Shown: in pieces, positions 46,482-55,234 of the stretch
Position numbering within the stretch: position 1 is the stretch's first letter
How the letters are laid out: every line of letters starts with the position of its first letter
Source: Strigomonas culicis
Lineage: Eukaryota > Euglenozoa > Kinetoplastea > Trypanosomatida > Trypanosomatidae
Assembly (NCBI GenBank): GCA_000482145.1
Contig: AUXH01000001.1
Span: forward strand, 62,001-126,000
Direction: 5' to 3'
Length of the DNA: 64,000 bases
The notes under the pieces: generated by a model
Told to the model about the DNA's origin: nothing
The model's database searches: none
What the model saw: only the letters and a program-made list of their open reading frames with translations
Program-made: the position numbers and the translations under genes

Positions 46482-49400
46482 ATGACGGAGCGCACCCTTT
46501 TACTGAAAACAGACTTTCTGTACCCCTACTACATTGTGGGAACCGATTACCCTAGTGCGCGCGTTTTCCACGCCGCCGCCTCCCTCACACAGGAGCCCGG
46601 CCAAGGCAAAAGTGCGCACCCGGACCATGGGAGCCTGGCGTGCGTGATGGAGCTGCCGCCGAAGCACCGCTCCTCACTTACCACCGTGCGCATGACGGCG
46701 GTCGCACTGGGCAGCATCCCCTCCTCCTCCGTCTCCTCCAACAACAAAGCGGAGGGGGCCGCGCAGGACGCGGATGTCGGCGCGCTCCGCCTCCACTACG
46801 CGGTGATGGGCCTCAGCAACGGCGCCGTTCTTTTCCACAACATCACGCTGGACCGCTCGGAGGAATTCCTCGCCGTGAGTGAGACGCAGAAACCGATCGT
46901 CAGCATCCGGTGCGTGAACGATGCGCACAACGACGGCGATGGATTTGTGTTCATCTTGGCAGAAAACAATGTTGTTTACGTGCTCGACGCAAAGGCGCTT
47001 CATCGGGGCGTGATGGCGTCCTTCAAGGTGCAGACCGGCGCGAGTGCACTCGCGGTTGCGTCCGTGCAGCCTCCCGCTTCTGATAGTAACAATAATAATG
47101 TCTTCCGCGTGCTGGTCGCCGGACCGACGAGTGTGCTCTACCACGTGGAGATCCAGAACAACAGGCATCCGAATCCGGCCGGACCGCCGTCGGCCGCGAA
47201 GAGCGTGCTGATCGGCACCAAGTTGCTGTCCTTCGCGTCCCAGGGCAACACGGTCGACTACGCGTGGCTCTCCGCGTGCGTCGCACCGCCCGGCGCGGCG
47301 GGCCGCACCTGGCAGTGCGCCGTGACGGCATGCGCACAGGAGGGCCTCCTCCGCGTGTGGGACCTGCTGACGACCGCCGCGGCGGGCGGCGCGGAAGCGG
47401 CTGATACAGCGGGTGCGCTGGGGGTCAGTGAGAAGGCGCGCATCCAGCACTACTTCAACCCCAACGCGAGCGCGCAGCACGCCGCACTCGTAACACACGC
47501 GCAGCAGCAGCATACCGCGCGATGCGCGTGGACGCTGCAGTGCGGCCAGCGCATGTCGACTCTCTCGGCGCTCCTGTATCCCAGCCCCGCGCGCCAGCCG
47601 AGCCAGGAGACCGCACCCGGTGCGGCCGCGCGCGCCTACCAGCTCTTCCTGTCCGCCTCCACATTCACCGGCTACACTTTCTGCTGGACGACGGAGGGCA
47701 CGGTGGCGCGCGCGGACGGCGGCAGCGGTGGCGGCAGCAACGCGGATGTCGTGCTGCCCCTGGCTCCCAACTACGTGCTCTATACGCAGGACACAAAAGC
47801 GAAACTCGTGTACGCCACGCTGTTCGCGGCGCCATCCAACCCCACCGCCGAGGGCCCCAGCAGCGACGGGAAAGCCGTTTCGTTCGAAGACGATGTGCGC
47901 GTCGGGCTCGTCCGCGGCCGCTTTGCCTTCCCCCATTTCGAGACGGTGACGATTGCCTCGCTGAAGCAGGAGGCGGACGCCTTGAAGCGGCGGCAGACCA
48001 CACGCGGCCGCGCGCAGCAGGCGCCGCGCGCGATCGCGGCCGCACTGGGGTTCCGCACCGCCTCGAACATGGAGGTGGTGGAGGTCCCGGCCAGCCTGTC
48101 CCCCGCGGCCGGCGCACCGCTCGACGACGCCACCGCCGCAGAGGAAGATGCCAGCCGCACCGACGCGGCCCAGAACGCTTTTCAACAGATGGACGCGCAC
48201 ATCCTCTTCATCCAGGAGAAGTACAAGCGCGCGCAGCGCGCCGCGATGGCGAACTCCGAGTCCTTCGCCGCGATTGTGCCGGTGCAGGCGAAGAGCATCA
48301 AGGACCTGCCGCTGCAGAAGATGACGCTGGAAGAGCGGCTGCGCTACCTCACCCTCGCGACGGCGGACGACGCGGATGCGGTGGAGGCCGGCAAGCCGCT
48401 GAACGAGGCCGCCGCGGTGATGAAGCGGCCGCTCGCGCTCTCGACGGTGCCGCTCTATCAGGCGCTCCACGTCCAGGACAGCAGCGCGGTGATGGAGCTG
48501 CTGTCCATCTCCGCGCGCAGCGCGGCCGACCGCAAGCAGACGCTACTGCACCTCCACATCCGCTACGTGCTGCAGCTGCTCCTCGTGCTGAGCCAACGGC
48601 TCGGCGTCTGCGACGTCGGCAGCCGCGCGGCTGGGGCGGGGAGGGAGCAGCCGGAGGACGGGACGCTCGTCGTCGGCGGCGGCCTCGCGGCTATCTCCGC
48701 GCGCTCGCCGATCCTCGAGTGGTTCCATGCGATCCTGCACTACCGCGGCATGGAGCTCTACGCACTGCAGCAGGAAATGAACGGTGCAAAGCGCACGCGC
48801 GCGGCCGACCGCGACGAGACGCGGCCGTCGCCGGCGGCGCAGGAGTCGGCCGGTGGCGATGCAGCAGCGGAGAGGGAGAAGGCGGCGGACCCGCTGCCCT
48901 CGTCAGCGCCGAAGGAATTTCTCGCGCCCATCTACCACCAGTACAAGCAGATGAGCAACATGTACGACACACTGGCGGTGCTGCACGGTCGCCTGGCCAT
49001 CTTCAACAGCGTCCGTCCGCAGGAGAAGTACAACTTTTTCAACCGCGAGCGCCAGCTGCGCAGCTCCAACATGGAGATGGAGGCAAACCGGATGAACCAG
49101 TTCCAGGCCCAGTCCCGCCACGAGCGACTCAGCAAGAAAAAACAGCGGACCGGCGGCGGCGCGCCGATGCTGAACAAAACAAACTTCGGCGGCACGCGCG
49201 ACGATATTCTCTTCCCTGTCATGTTCACGGAGGTGCGGACGCAGAAGGCGGGGGCGCGCGTCGTCCGCGTGAAGAGCCGCCTGGCGATGGAGCGCAAGCG
49301 CCACCTGCGGCAGAACACGGACAAGGCCATGTACATTGCGATGCGGCAGCAGGCCGCTCTCGAGAAGAAGAAGGCCACCGGCGCGGCGGATGACGACGAC

Positions 49401-49985
49401 CCGGACGCCATTCTGAACTTGGGTGGCGGCGCCGACGATGACGACCTCGACGTGGATGGCATGGACCTGGACGACCTGGAGGCCATGGCGGCCATGGAAG
49501 ACGAGGAGGGGGAGGAAGACAAGGACGACGATGCCATGATCGCCGAGGATCAGTACGGTGGCCGACGCCGGAAGGGCGCTGATGCGGCCGACGACGACGA
49601 TCTGGACGACGGCAGCAGCAGCAGCGACGACGACGCGGAGTTTTCCTCTTCTAGCGACGACGCGCTCTCCGCGGACTACGACGCGAAGAAGGATTTAGAT
49701 GGTGGCCTCGACCTCGAGGGAGGGGACGACGACGATGACAGCGACGACGACAGCGATGAAGAGGAAGAAGAGGATGACAACCCGTACCACCACGGCGCCG
49801 AGAAGCACAGCAGCGACGACGAGCTCGCGGAGGACGACGCCGACAGTGAAGACGGTGAGGTGCACGATGACGGGCCGCGCCATCGTATGCACCCACTGCA
49901 TGAGTCGATGCGGGAGGCCCTTCAGGAGGACGACGACGAGACGGAGACGGAGCGTAAGAAACACAAACGCATCCGCACGGACTAA
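46482..49985 (+). CDS. UTP5/WDR43-like SSU-processome protein (WD propeller, Utp12 domain)
   Basis: The 1167-residue protein starts with a WD-like propeller (about 60-480), with strands such as LHYAVMGLSNGAVLFHNI, GFVFILAENNVVYVLDAK and VTACAQEGLLRVWDLL. A Utp12-type helical domain follows at about 640-850: LEERLRYLTLA, STVPLYQALHVQDSSAVMEL, HLHIRYVLQLLLVLSQRL, LEWFHAILHYRG, and YDTLAVLHGRLAIF. That order is shared by UTP5/WDR43 and other t-UTP members of the SSU processome. The block YNFFNRERQLRSSNMEME resembles late segments of such proteins. The C-terminal 200 residues are intensely acidic (Asp/Glu/Ser), ending in basic KKHKRIRTD. UTP5 acts at the 5' ETS of pre-rRNA in the nucleolus. UTP12 or UTP4-like identity is possible. 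Confidence 0.7.
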   Translation: MTERTLLLKTDFLYPYYIVGTDYPSARVFHAAASLTQEPGQGKSAHPDHGSLACVMELPPKHRSSLTTVRMTAVALGSIPSSSVSSNNKAEGAAQDADVGALRLHYAVMGLSNGAVLFHNITLDRSEEFLAVSETQKPIVSIRCVNDAHNDGDGFVFILAENNVVYVLDAKALHRGVMASFKVQTGASALAVASVQPPASDSNNNNVFRVLVAGPTSVLYHVEIQNNRHPNPAGPPSAAKSVLIGTKLLSFASQGNTVDYAWLSACVAPPGAAGRTWQCAVTACAQEGLLRVWDLLTTAAAGGAEAADTAGALGVSEKARIQHYFNPNASAQHAALVTHAQQQHTARCAWTLQCGQRMSTLSALLYPSPARQPSQETAPGAAARAYQLFLSASTFTGYTFCWTTEGTVARADGGSGGGSNADVVLPLAPNYVLYTQDTKAKLVYATLFAAPSNPTAEGPSSDGKAVSFEDDVRVGLVRGRFAFPHFETVTIASLKQEADALKRRQTTRGRAQQAPRAIAAALGFRTASNMEVVEVPASLSPAAGAPLDDATAAEEDASRTDAAQNAFQQMDAHILFIQEKYKRAQRAAMANSESFAAIVPVQAKSIKDLPLQKMTLEERLRYLTLATADDADAVEAGKPLNEAAAVMKRPLALSTVPLYQALHVQDSSAVMELLSISARSAADRKQTLLHLHIRYVLQLLLVLSQRLGVCDVGSRAAGAGREQPEDGTLVVGGGLAAISARSPILEWFHAILHYRGMELYALQQEMNGAKRTRAADRDETRPSPAAQESAGGDAAAEREKAADPLPSSAPKEFLAPIYHQYKQMSNMYDTLAVLHGRLAIFNSVRPQEKYNFFNRERQLRSSNMEMEANRMNQFQAQSRHERLSKKKQRTGGGAPMLNKTNFGGTRDDILFPVMFTEVRTQKAGARVVRVKSRLAMERKRHLRQNTDKAMYIAMRQQAALEKKKATGAADDDDPDAILNLGGGADDDDLDVDGMDLDDLEAMAAMEDEEGEEDKDDDAMIAEDQYGGRRRKGADAADDDDLDDGSSSSDDDAEFSSSSDDALSADYDAKKDLDGGLDLEGGDDDDDSDDDSDEEEEEDDNPYHHGAEKHSSDDELAEDDADSEDGEVHDDGPRHRMHPLHESMREALQEDDDETETERKKHKRIRTD

Positions 49986-50546
49986 ATCCATGAAGAAGAA
50001 AAAAAAAGAGTTTCTGTTTCTGTTTTTGTTTGTTGTTGTTGTTTTTTGCGGTTGAGTAAAGGAGAAAGAGAAAGGGACGATTGCTAGTCGATGGTGGTTG
50101 TGCCGTGATTCTTTTTTTTTTTAAGTGGTTGGCTTCTTCTTTATTCTCTTTTTGATAAGAATTAACACCAAAAAATGAAAATATAAAAAAAAATGTACAA
50201 CAAACGATTAATTGTTTTTCTGGTTCAATCTAATAATAGTTAAATAATGAATTTAACAAAAAAGAATGTCACTAACTTCGAATAATACTCTAAATCATAA
50301 CTAATCATACACACAATAAAAAACAAATACAAAAAAAAGGTAGATAAGTGTATAATTGTCACTCAAAGGAAAAAGAGAGCTGACAGTGAAGAGTATTGTG
50401 TAAGTTTTTGTAGCGCTGCAAACACCAATCCTTTCTCACTTACTCTCTCTCTCTCTCTCTTCCACCTCTCTTCTTTTGTACACATTCCAAAGTAGAGTAA
50501 TATCATTTGACGACCAAGAAAAAGAGAGAGAGCAAAAAAAAAAAAA
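49986..50546. other. Spacer with CT repeat upstream of the tail-anchored orphan
   Basis: No gene. A (CT)9 run at 50443-50460 within a 50-base pyrimidine tract (50429-50478) is followed by AG at 50491-50492. The 13 bases directly before the start codon are all A. Confidence 0.6.
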
Positions 50547-51545
50547 ATGTTCAACCACACTGGCCTTGCGCTAGGACTCTTTCGTCGTAGTAGTAAGGAT
50601 GTCGGCTACATGCTGGAGTCGCACTTCTGGGGTCTGACGCGCTATCGCATCGGCCCCCGCTTCCTGGGGCTGGACTACGCAGGCAACATCATCCTCTACC
50701 CTTCTTATAGAAAGCAGACCGTCGGGGGATGGACCGCAGTGACGCTGGGCCCCGGCGACGCCGGCGGCGGCTCCCCCTTTCTGACCTCCGACATCACCTC
50801 CGTCAACGTGCTGGAAGACGGCTACCCGATGCACTACAAGGCGAGCAAGCGGCTGCAGCAGTTCGTGAGTGAGGAGCGCGCGCGGTGGCAGAAGAAGGTA
50901 GAGGCGGAGCGCGCGCAGAAGCAGAAGGCGAAGGAGGCGGCGGCAGCGGCGGCGGCCGCCGGCGGTGAGGCGGCCGCGCCAGCGGCGACGCCGCAGGATA
51001 ACTACGACAGCGACCTGCAGTTTCGCGACCTTCTCGCGATCAAGTTTGCGCACCCGCGCTTCAGCGGCCGCCACCTGCGCCTGAGCCCGCTCGCCACCTT
51101 TGTCTATAAGTGCCTCTATTTCTACCTCTGGGCCGTGCTGGTGTCGCTCATTGTGCAGGGCTACCTGTGGTTCCGCAACTGGGTGAACCCGCCGGCGCGC
51201 GCCGGGCTGCGCAACATCGAAGAGGAGGTCCTCCACATCCCTCGGCTGCTGTTTGCCGCCGTCGTCTACGGCGTCGCGCGGCTGGTGCAGATGGCGCAGC
51301 CGGTCATCGACCCCATCGTCGCCGAGCTGACCAAGCTGTTCCCGCAGGCCAACTTTGACAAGTACACGTCAGAGAACCTCGCAGACCGCGCCAAGCACCT
51401 GGCGGACGACGCGCACCCCTCCGCCGAGAAGCGCAAGGAGGAGATCCGCGTGTCGCAGCAGAAGAACGAGGCGGAGCGCAAGACGTGGTGGACGCGCGCC
51501 CTCATCGCCCTCCTCGCCGTCTTCTCCATCCTCTGTATTCTATAA
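50547..51545 (+). CDS. Orphan membrane protein with C-terminal anchor (332 aa)
   Basis: I do not recognise this family. The first 80 residues look folded (HFWGLTRYRIGPRFLGLDYA, then GNIILYPSYRK). Then comes a charged helix ending in an Ala run (about 100-145). A strongly hydrophobic segment spans about 185-209 (YKCLYFYLWAVLVSLIVQGYL), a weaker one about 233-250, and the protein ends at the hydrophobic LIALLAVFSILCIL. The extreme C-terminal position of the last segment suggests a tail anchor, preceded by a charged stretch (AEKRKEEIRVSQQKNEAERK). The protein might sit in the mitochondrial outer membrane or ER. Arg and Lys near both ends of the first segment do not settle topology. High third-position G/C supports real coding. 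Confidence 0.7.
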   Translation: MFNHTGLALGLFRRSSKDVGYMLESHFWGLTRYRIGPRFLGLDYAGNIILYPSYRKQTVGGWTAVTLGPGDAGGGSPFLTSDITSVNVLEDGYPMHYKASKRLQQFVSEERARWQKKVEAERAQKQKAKEAAAAAAAAGGEAAAPAATPQDNYDSDLQFRDLLAIKFAHPRFSGRHLRLSPLATFVYKCLYFYLWAVLVSLIVQGYLWFRNWVNPPARAGLRNIEEEVLHIPRLLFAAVVYGVARLVQMAQPVIDPIVAELTKLFPQANFDKYTSENLADRAKHLADDAHPSAEKRKEEIRVSQQKNEAERKTWWTRALIALLAVFSILCIL

Positions 51546-52396
51546 AGGAGATGCATAAGCACATACACAGAGGGGGGAGCGAGAGAAGTGAAAAAGAAAG
51601 GGGAAAGGAAAACGAACGACAGCAAGTGGTTAGGCGTTAGGAGACAAAAGAATGGGTATAAAAAAAAAATAGAGTTGGGAAATAAACGCATTTGAATTGA
51701 AAAGAAAAAAAAGATGATTGATATTTAATGTGGCTGGTAGTTTTCTTTTCTTCTTCTTTCTCTTTTTTATTTGGTTTCCACTTCTCTCCAAAATACAGTT
51801 TTATTACTATTACTGTTTCTTTCCCTTTGGTTGACTTTGCCGTTGTTGATTGGAGATCTCCAAGTATCCTTTTAGATGGATGGTTTGTGTTTTTGTTTTT
51901 TTTTTGTTTTTTTAGCTCATGAGCTCACAGTTGTTCTTTAGTTTTGTTTTCTTAGGAAAAAAAAAGGATTTGTACCCATATAATACTTCTATTTGAATGG
52001 AAAGGATAGTTTTAAAAAGAGAACGAATTTAAGAACTAACTTTTTTTGAAAACTCATCTTTCTCCTTTCTATGGCATATATACTTCTAGATTGCCATTTC
52101 CTTTTCTTTTCCTTTTTGTTTTCTCTTCTTTCTTAAATATTTGAAAAAAACATGCACACTAAATAAGAATAAAAAAAAGTGCAGTCGAGAGAGGATTTAC
52201 TTCTTACATGTTTTCGTGGAATGAATACACTATCTGCGTGTCACACACAAGCTATGGACTGTCATCGGAACAAATAGACTCTATCTTTTCTTTTCTTTTT
52301 TTTCTTTCTCCTTCTTTTTCTTTTTATTGTATAATCAACAGAGTGCATAGTATTTTAGTAAAAGACGAAAGTTTAAAAAAAGGAAAGAGAGTCTGA
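51546..52396. other. 850-base AT-rich spacer
   Basis: No gene I can support. A long pyrimidine tract (about 52281-52338) is followed by AG at 52340-52341, which would serve the next gene. Short frames here (51728-51922, 52208-52396) are AT-rich low-complexity sequence. Confidence 0.55.
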
Positions 52397-53176
52397 ATGC
52401 TCCTCACTAGAAACTTGCTTCGCCCGTGGGCGGCGTCGGCCGCGGCCGTGACGGCCACTGCCGTGCCACCGAACTACAGCAACATTCCCTACCAGAAGCT
52501 GCCGGCGCGGCCGCGCGCGCCGATGCGGCCGTGCCTCGGCGCCGCGCGCCCGGTCGACCCCACCGCGTCGCGACCGTCGCCGACGCGCACCAATGTGATT
52601 GAGCGCACGCGGCGGCAACAGATCTTCCACCTCGACCCCCATCAGGCGCTGCCGTCCTTCCGCCACGAGGGCTGCCGCAGCACGGACGTCTCCATGCGGC
52701 CCCTGCGCTTCCCATCCCTCATGCTGCTGCCACCGCCGCCGTCGGCGACCAGCGCCACCGACGGCCCGGCGCTGGCGATGGCGCGGAACTATGGGGAGGC
52801 GCTGCAGCAGCTGTCATGCCGCTGGGCCGCGAAGTTCTACGGACAGGTGACGTACGGCCCCCGTAACTATCCCTATCCCTCTTCGCGCTGGCTCGCCCGG
52901 CGGTTTCGCATGAAGAAGCATCGCATCATCAAGCGGTTCCGCTTCCGCCGTTACAAGCTTGCGGCGGTCGCCAACCTGCCTTTTGCGAAAATGATCCGTG
53001 TCGGCATGCTGCCGGAGCTGAAGAGCAGCAAGACGAAGAAGGGCGACACGGTCGATGTCGGGCTCTCCCAGCAGCTCGTCACGGCCGCGAAGAGCTCGGC
53101 GGCCGCCGGCGGGGGCGGCGCGGCCCGCAAGGTGGCCGGCAAGCGGACGCGGCCCAAGTCGAAGTATCAGGTGTAA
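52397..53176 (+). CDS. Candidate mitochondrial small-subunit ribosomal protein mS38 (COX24-type motif)
   Basis: The 259-residue protein has a presequence-like N-terminus (MLLTRNLLRPWAASAAAVTA, no acidic residues for the first 45). The central region is Pro-rich. A strongly basic segment at about 163-190 (ARRFRMKKHRIIKRFRFRRY) resembles the COX24/mS38 (AURKAIP1) motif, where an RxKMKKHK-type core binds mitochondrial rRNA. In most organisms this motif lies at the very C-terminus; here about 70 more residues follow, ending KRTRPKSKYQV. Kinetoplastid mitoribosomal proteins often carry extensions. The motif is short and basic, so chance similarity is possible. A general mitochondrial RNA-binding role is safer than the specific name. 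Confidence 0.5.
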   Translation: MLLTRNLLRPWAASAAAVTATAVPPNYSNIPYQKLPARPRAPMRPCLGAARPVDPTASRPSPTRTNVIERTRRQQIFHLDPHQALPSFRHEGCRSTDVSMRPLRFPSLMLLPPPPSATSATDGPALAMARNYGEALQQLSCRWAAKFYGQVTYGPRNYPYPSSRWLARRFRMKKHRIIKRFRFRRYKLAAVANLPFAKMIRVGMLPELKSSKTKKGDTVDVGLSQQLVTAAKSSAAAGGGGAARKVAGKRTRPKSKYQV

Positions 53177-53560
53177 GCGACAGTCGGACAGCAACGGGGA
53201 GGAGAAGCAGACGGATGGCTAAACACTTTGTTTTGTTGTTGTTTTCACAAGATGAGCGAGAATGCGTTTAGAAGGTTCGTCAGATGATGTTTGTCTGCGT
53301 TCGTTTATTTTATTATGGTATTGATGTTTTTTGTGGTGCTCGTTGGGTTCATTCCTTTTTTCTAATAAAAAGGAGATTATTAAGGTTCTCTACGTATACA
53401 TATATATCTTCAGGCTGATAGTAGTTTTGTGTGCGTGGGGTAGATGATTGTATTTCGAAAAAAGAAAAGAAGAAGCATCTTTCTCCTTGACAATTCTCCT
53501 CTTCTCCCTTCCACATTCTCGTTTTTTTTTCTTTTCATTTAGTGCCATTCATCAACACAC
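53177..53560. other. Spacer before a mitochondrial orphan gene
   Basis: No gene. The tract GTTTTTTTTTCTTTTCATTTAG gives AG at 53541-53542, leaving a leader of only about 18 nt and no upstream ATG before 53561. Confidence 0.65.
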
Positions 53561-54805
53561 ATGCGAAGGGCACTAGCGGCACTACCATCAGTCTGTCTGC
53601 AACGTTCGCGGCGGTACTCGAGTACCAAGGCGCCGTCGGATGGACTTGATTTGTTTCTGAAAGAGCAGTTTGAAAGTAATAATAGTAATGATAAGGGCAA
53701 TGATACAGAGCAGGACGGCATCATCAGCCGGACAGCATGGCTTTCCTTTTTCCTCCAACAACAAGAGCACTGCGGCTCGACCGATCGCATCGCCTTGCGG
53801 TACCTCTCCGCTTCCTCCCTCCGCCGCATAGCGGGTGCATGGCGGCAGGCGATCGCCTATGAAAATATGAAAGCCACCATCGCGGCCGACGCTGCGCCTC
53901 AGCCGGTGTCCTTATATGAACAGGCGAGGGATGAACAGGCGGGTGGTCTCCTTCCGGGCGACAGCAGCTTACCCTTCACGAATGTCTGGCACCGGCTGTT
54001 TTATCTGTGGGGTGTGCACAGCTGTATGGCGGTCATCACGGAGGAGGGGCCGCGACGGCGGCGCCAGGAGGGGGATCTCGAACTGATAACGGCCTCTTCG
54101 GCCGAGCTGCAGCCGCTTCTGGTCGTGTGGCTGAGAACCTTCATCCTGCCCTTCTTCTCCTTCCTGCTCTTGGCCTCCGACACCCCGACCGCGGCGGACC
54201 ACATACAGAGCAGCACGGCAAACTATATTGGTCTGACAGTGCCGCAGTTTTACTATCTGCTGCACACCATCCTCTACGCGGTGTGCCTTCACCTCTTTTT
54301 TCACCCCGCCGCGGCGACGTGCCATCCGGACGACGCCCTCTTGGCAGACTTCCGCGGCGTCTTGGAATACGTTTTGCTGCGTATAGAGGCGACGGCAGAG
54401 GGGTCGCCGCTGCATCCGCGCGCGCGGGCACAGTACGCGGACCTCACCGCGCGAATCGCCGCGACGGGAGCCGCGCCGCGCGGCCAACACGATGAGCTGC
54501 ACCTCCGCGCTTTGCTGACGGAGCTCCACCTCCGTGAGGACGTGTACTTCTCCTATTTAGTCGGTCTGCAGGACGTCGTGGGGAGCGACGCGACGCCGAC
54601 GGCGGATCGTCTGTGGTGCCTCTCGGCGGAGATGCCGTTCGGTGGTCTGCCGCGGCTGCACCCCCTCACGGGGCGGCCGCGCAGCGCAGCGACCGACCGC
54701 CATATCGGCTACGCGACGGAAATGGATGAGGACACGGTCGAGACGATTAATGCACAACTCACCGCAATCGCGCTGCAGGGTGGGAATAAACGCGAAAATG
54801 TGTAG
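53561..54805 (+). CDS. Orphan protein with mitochondrial presequence (414 aa)
   Basis: I do not recognise a family. The N-terminus MRRALAALPSVCLQRSRRYS is a textbook presequence, with a likely R-R/Y-S cleavage region near residue 18. The rest is mostly helical, with Leu-rich stretches at about 185-208 (LVVWLRTFILPFFSFLLLA) and 225-250 (FYYLLHTILYAVCLHLFFHP). These may be buried helices or weak membrane segments. The last 150 residues contain charged helices (LRALLTELHLREDVYFSYLV). Third-position G/C is high. The position between other mitochondrial genes is not evidence of function in a polycistronic cluster. Confidence 0.65.
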   Translation: MRRALAALPSVCLQRSRRYSSTKAPSDGLDLFLKEQFESNNSNDKGNDTEQDGIISRTAWLSFFLQQQEHCGSTDRIALRYLSASSLRRIAGAWRQAIAYENMKATIAADAAPQPVSLYEQARDEQAGGLLPGDSSLPFTNVWHRLFYLWGVHSCMAVITEEGPRRRRQEGDLELITASSAELQPLLVVWLRTFILPFFSFLLLASDTPTAADHIQSSTANYIGLTVPQFYYLLHTILYAVCLHLFFHPAAATCHPDDALLADFRGVLEYVLLRIEATAEGSPLHPRARAQYADLTARIAATGAAPRGQHDELHLRALLTELHLREDVYFSYLVGLQDVVGSDATPTADRLWCLSAEMPFGGLPRLHPLTGRPRSAATDRHIGYATEMDEDTVETINAQLTAIALQGGNKRENV

Positions 54806-54829
54806 AGGGCACACAAGTAAACAATATAC

Positions 54830-54867
<38 letters not shown>

Positions 54868-55234
54868 TCGTGTACAGTAATGCTATTTGTTCGGTTTGGT
54901 CTCCTCTTTTCACTAGTGTGATTGAATTATGTGTATGCATACGCTGACTCTATATGCAAAAAAAAAAAAATTGTTCTTCTCTCTCTCTCGCTCTGCATAT
55001 ATGTGTTTTCCTTTTCTAAACATTTCATAAACAAACCAAAAAAAAAAGACAAAATCCAGATTGACAGTTTTTTAAAACTGAGATACAAAAGCACGCCAAA
55101 TCAAACTATATACACATATATTTACTTATTTATTCTTTTTTTGTCCGTGTTGACACTGTATCATTTGGACTAAACATTACTCATAAGAAGAAGACAAAAA
55201 GAAAGAGAGAGCGATAGAAGAACCCACTCCAGCG
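54806..55234. other. Spacer with GTT repeat upstream of the first kDNA ligase
   Basis: No gene. A (GTT)12 run lies in the 3' flank of the preceding gene. A weak tract (about 55126-55150) is followed by AG at 55186-55187, with no ATG before 55235. Confidence 0.5.
54831..54866. repeat. (GTT)12 trinucleotide microsatellite
   Basis: Twelve uninterrupted GTT units shortly after the stop codon at 54805, probably in its 3' UTR. Confidence 0.95.

Noticed and set aside
54831..54866. (GTT)12 as coding sequence (a frame at 54642-54947 translates it as poly-Val)
   Set aside because: The frame overlaps the real gene out of phase, and the repeat lies after its stop codon.
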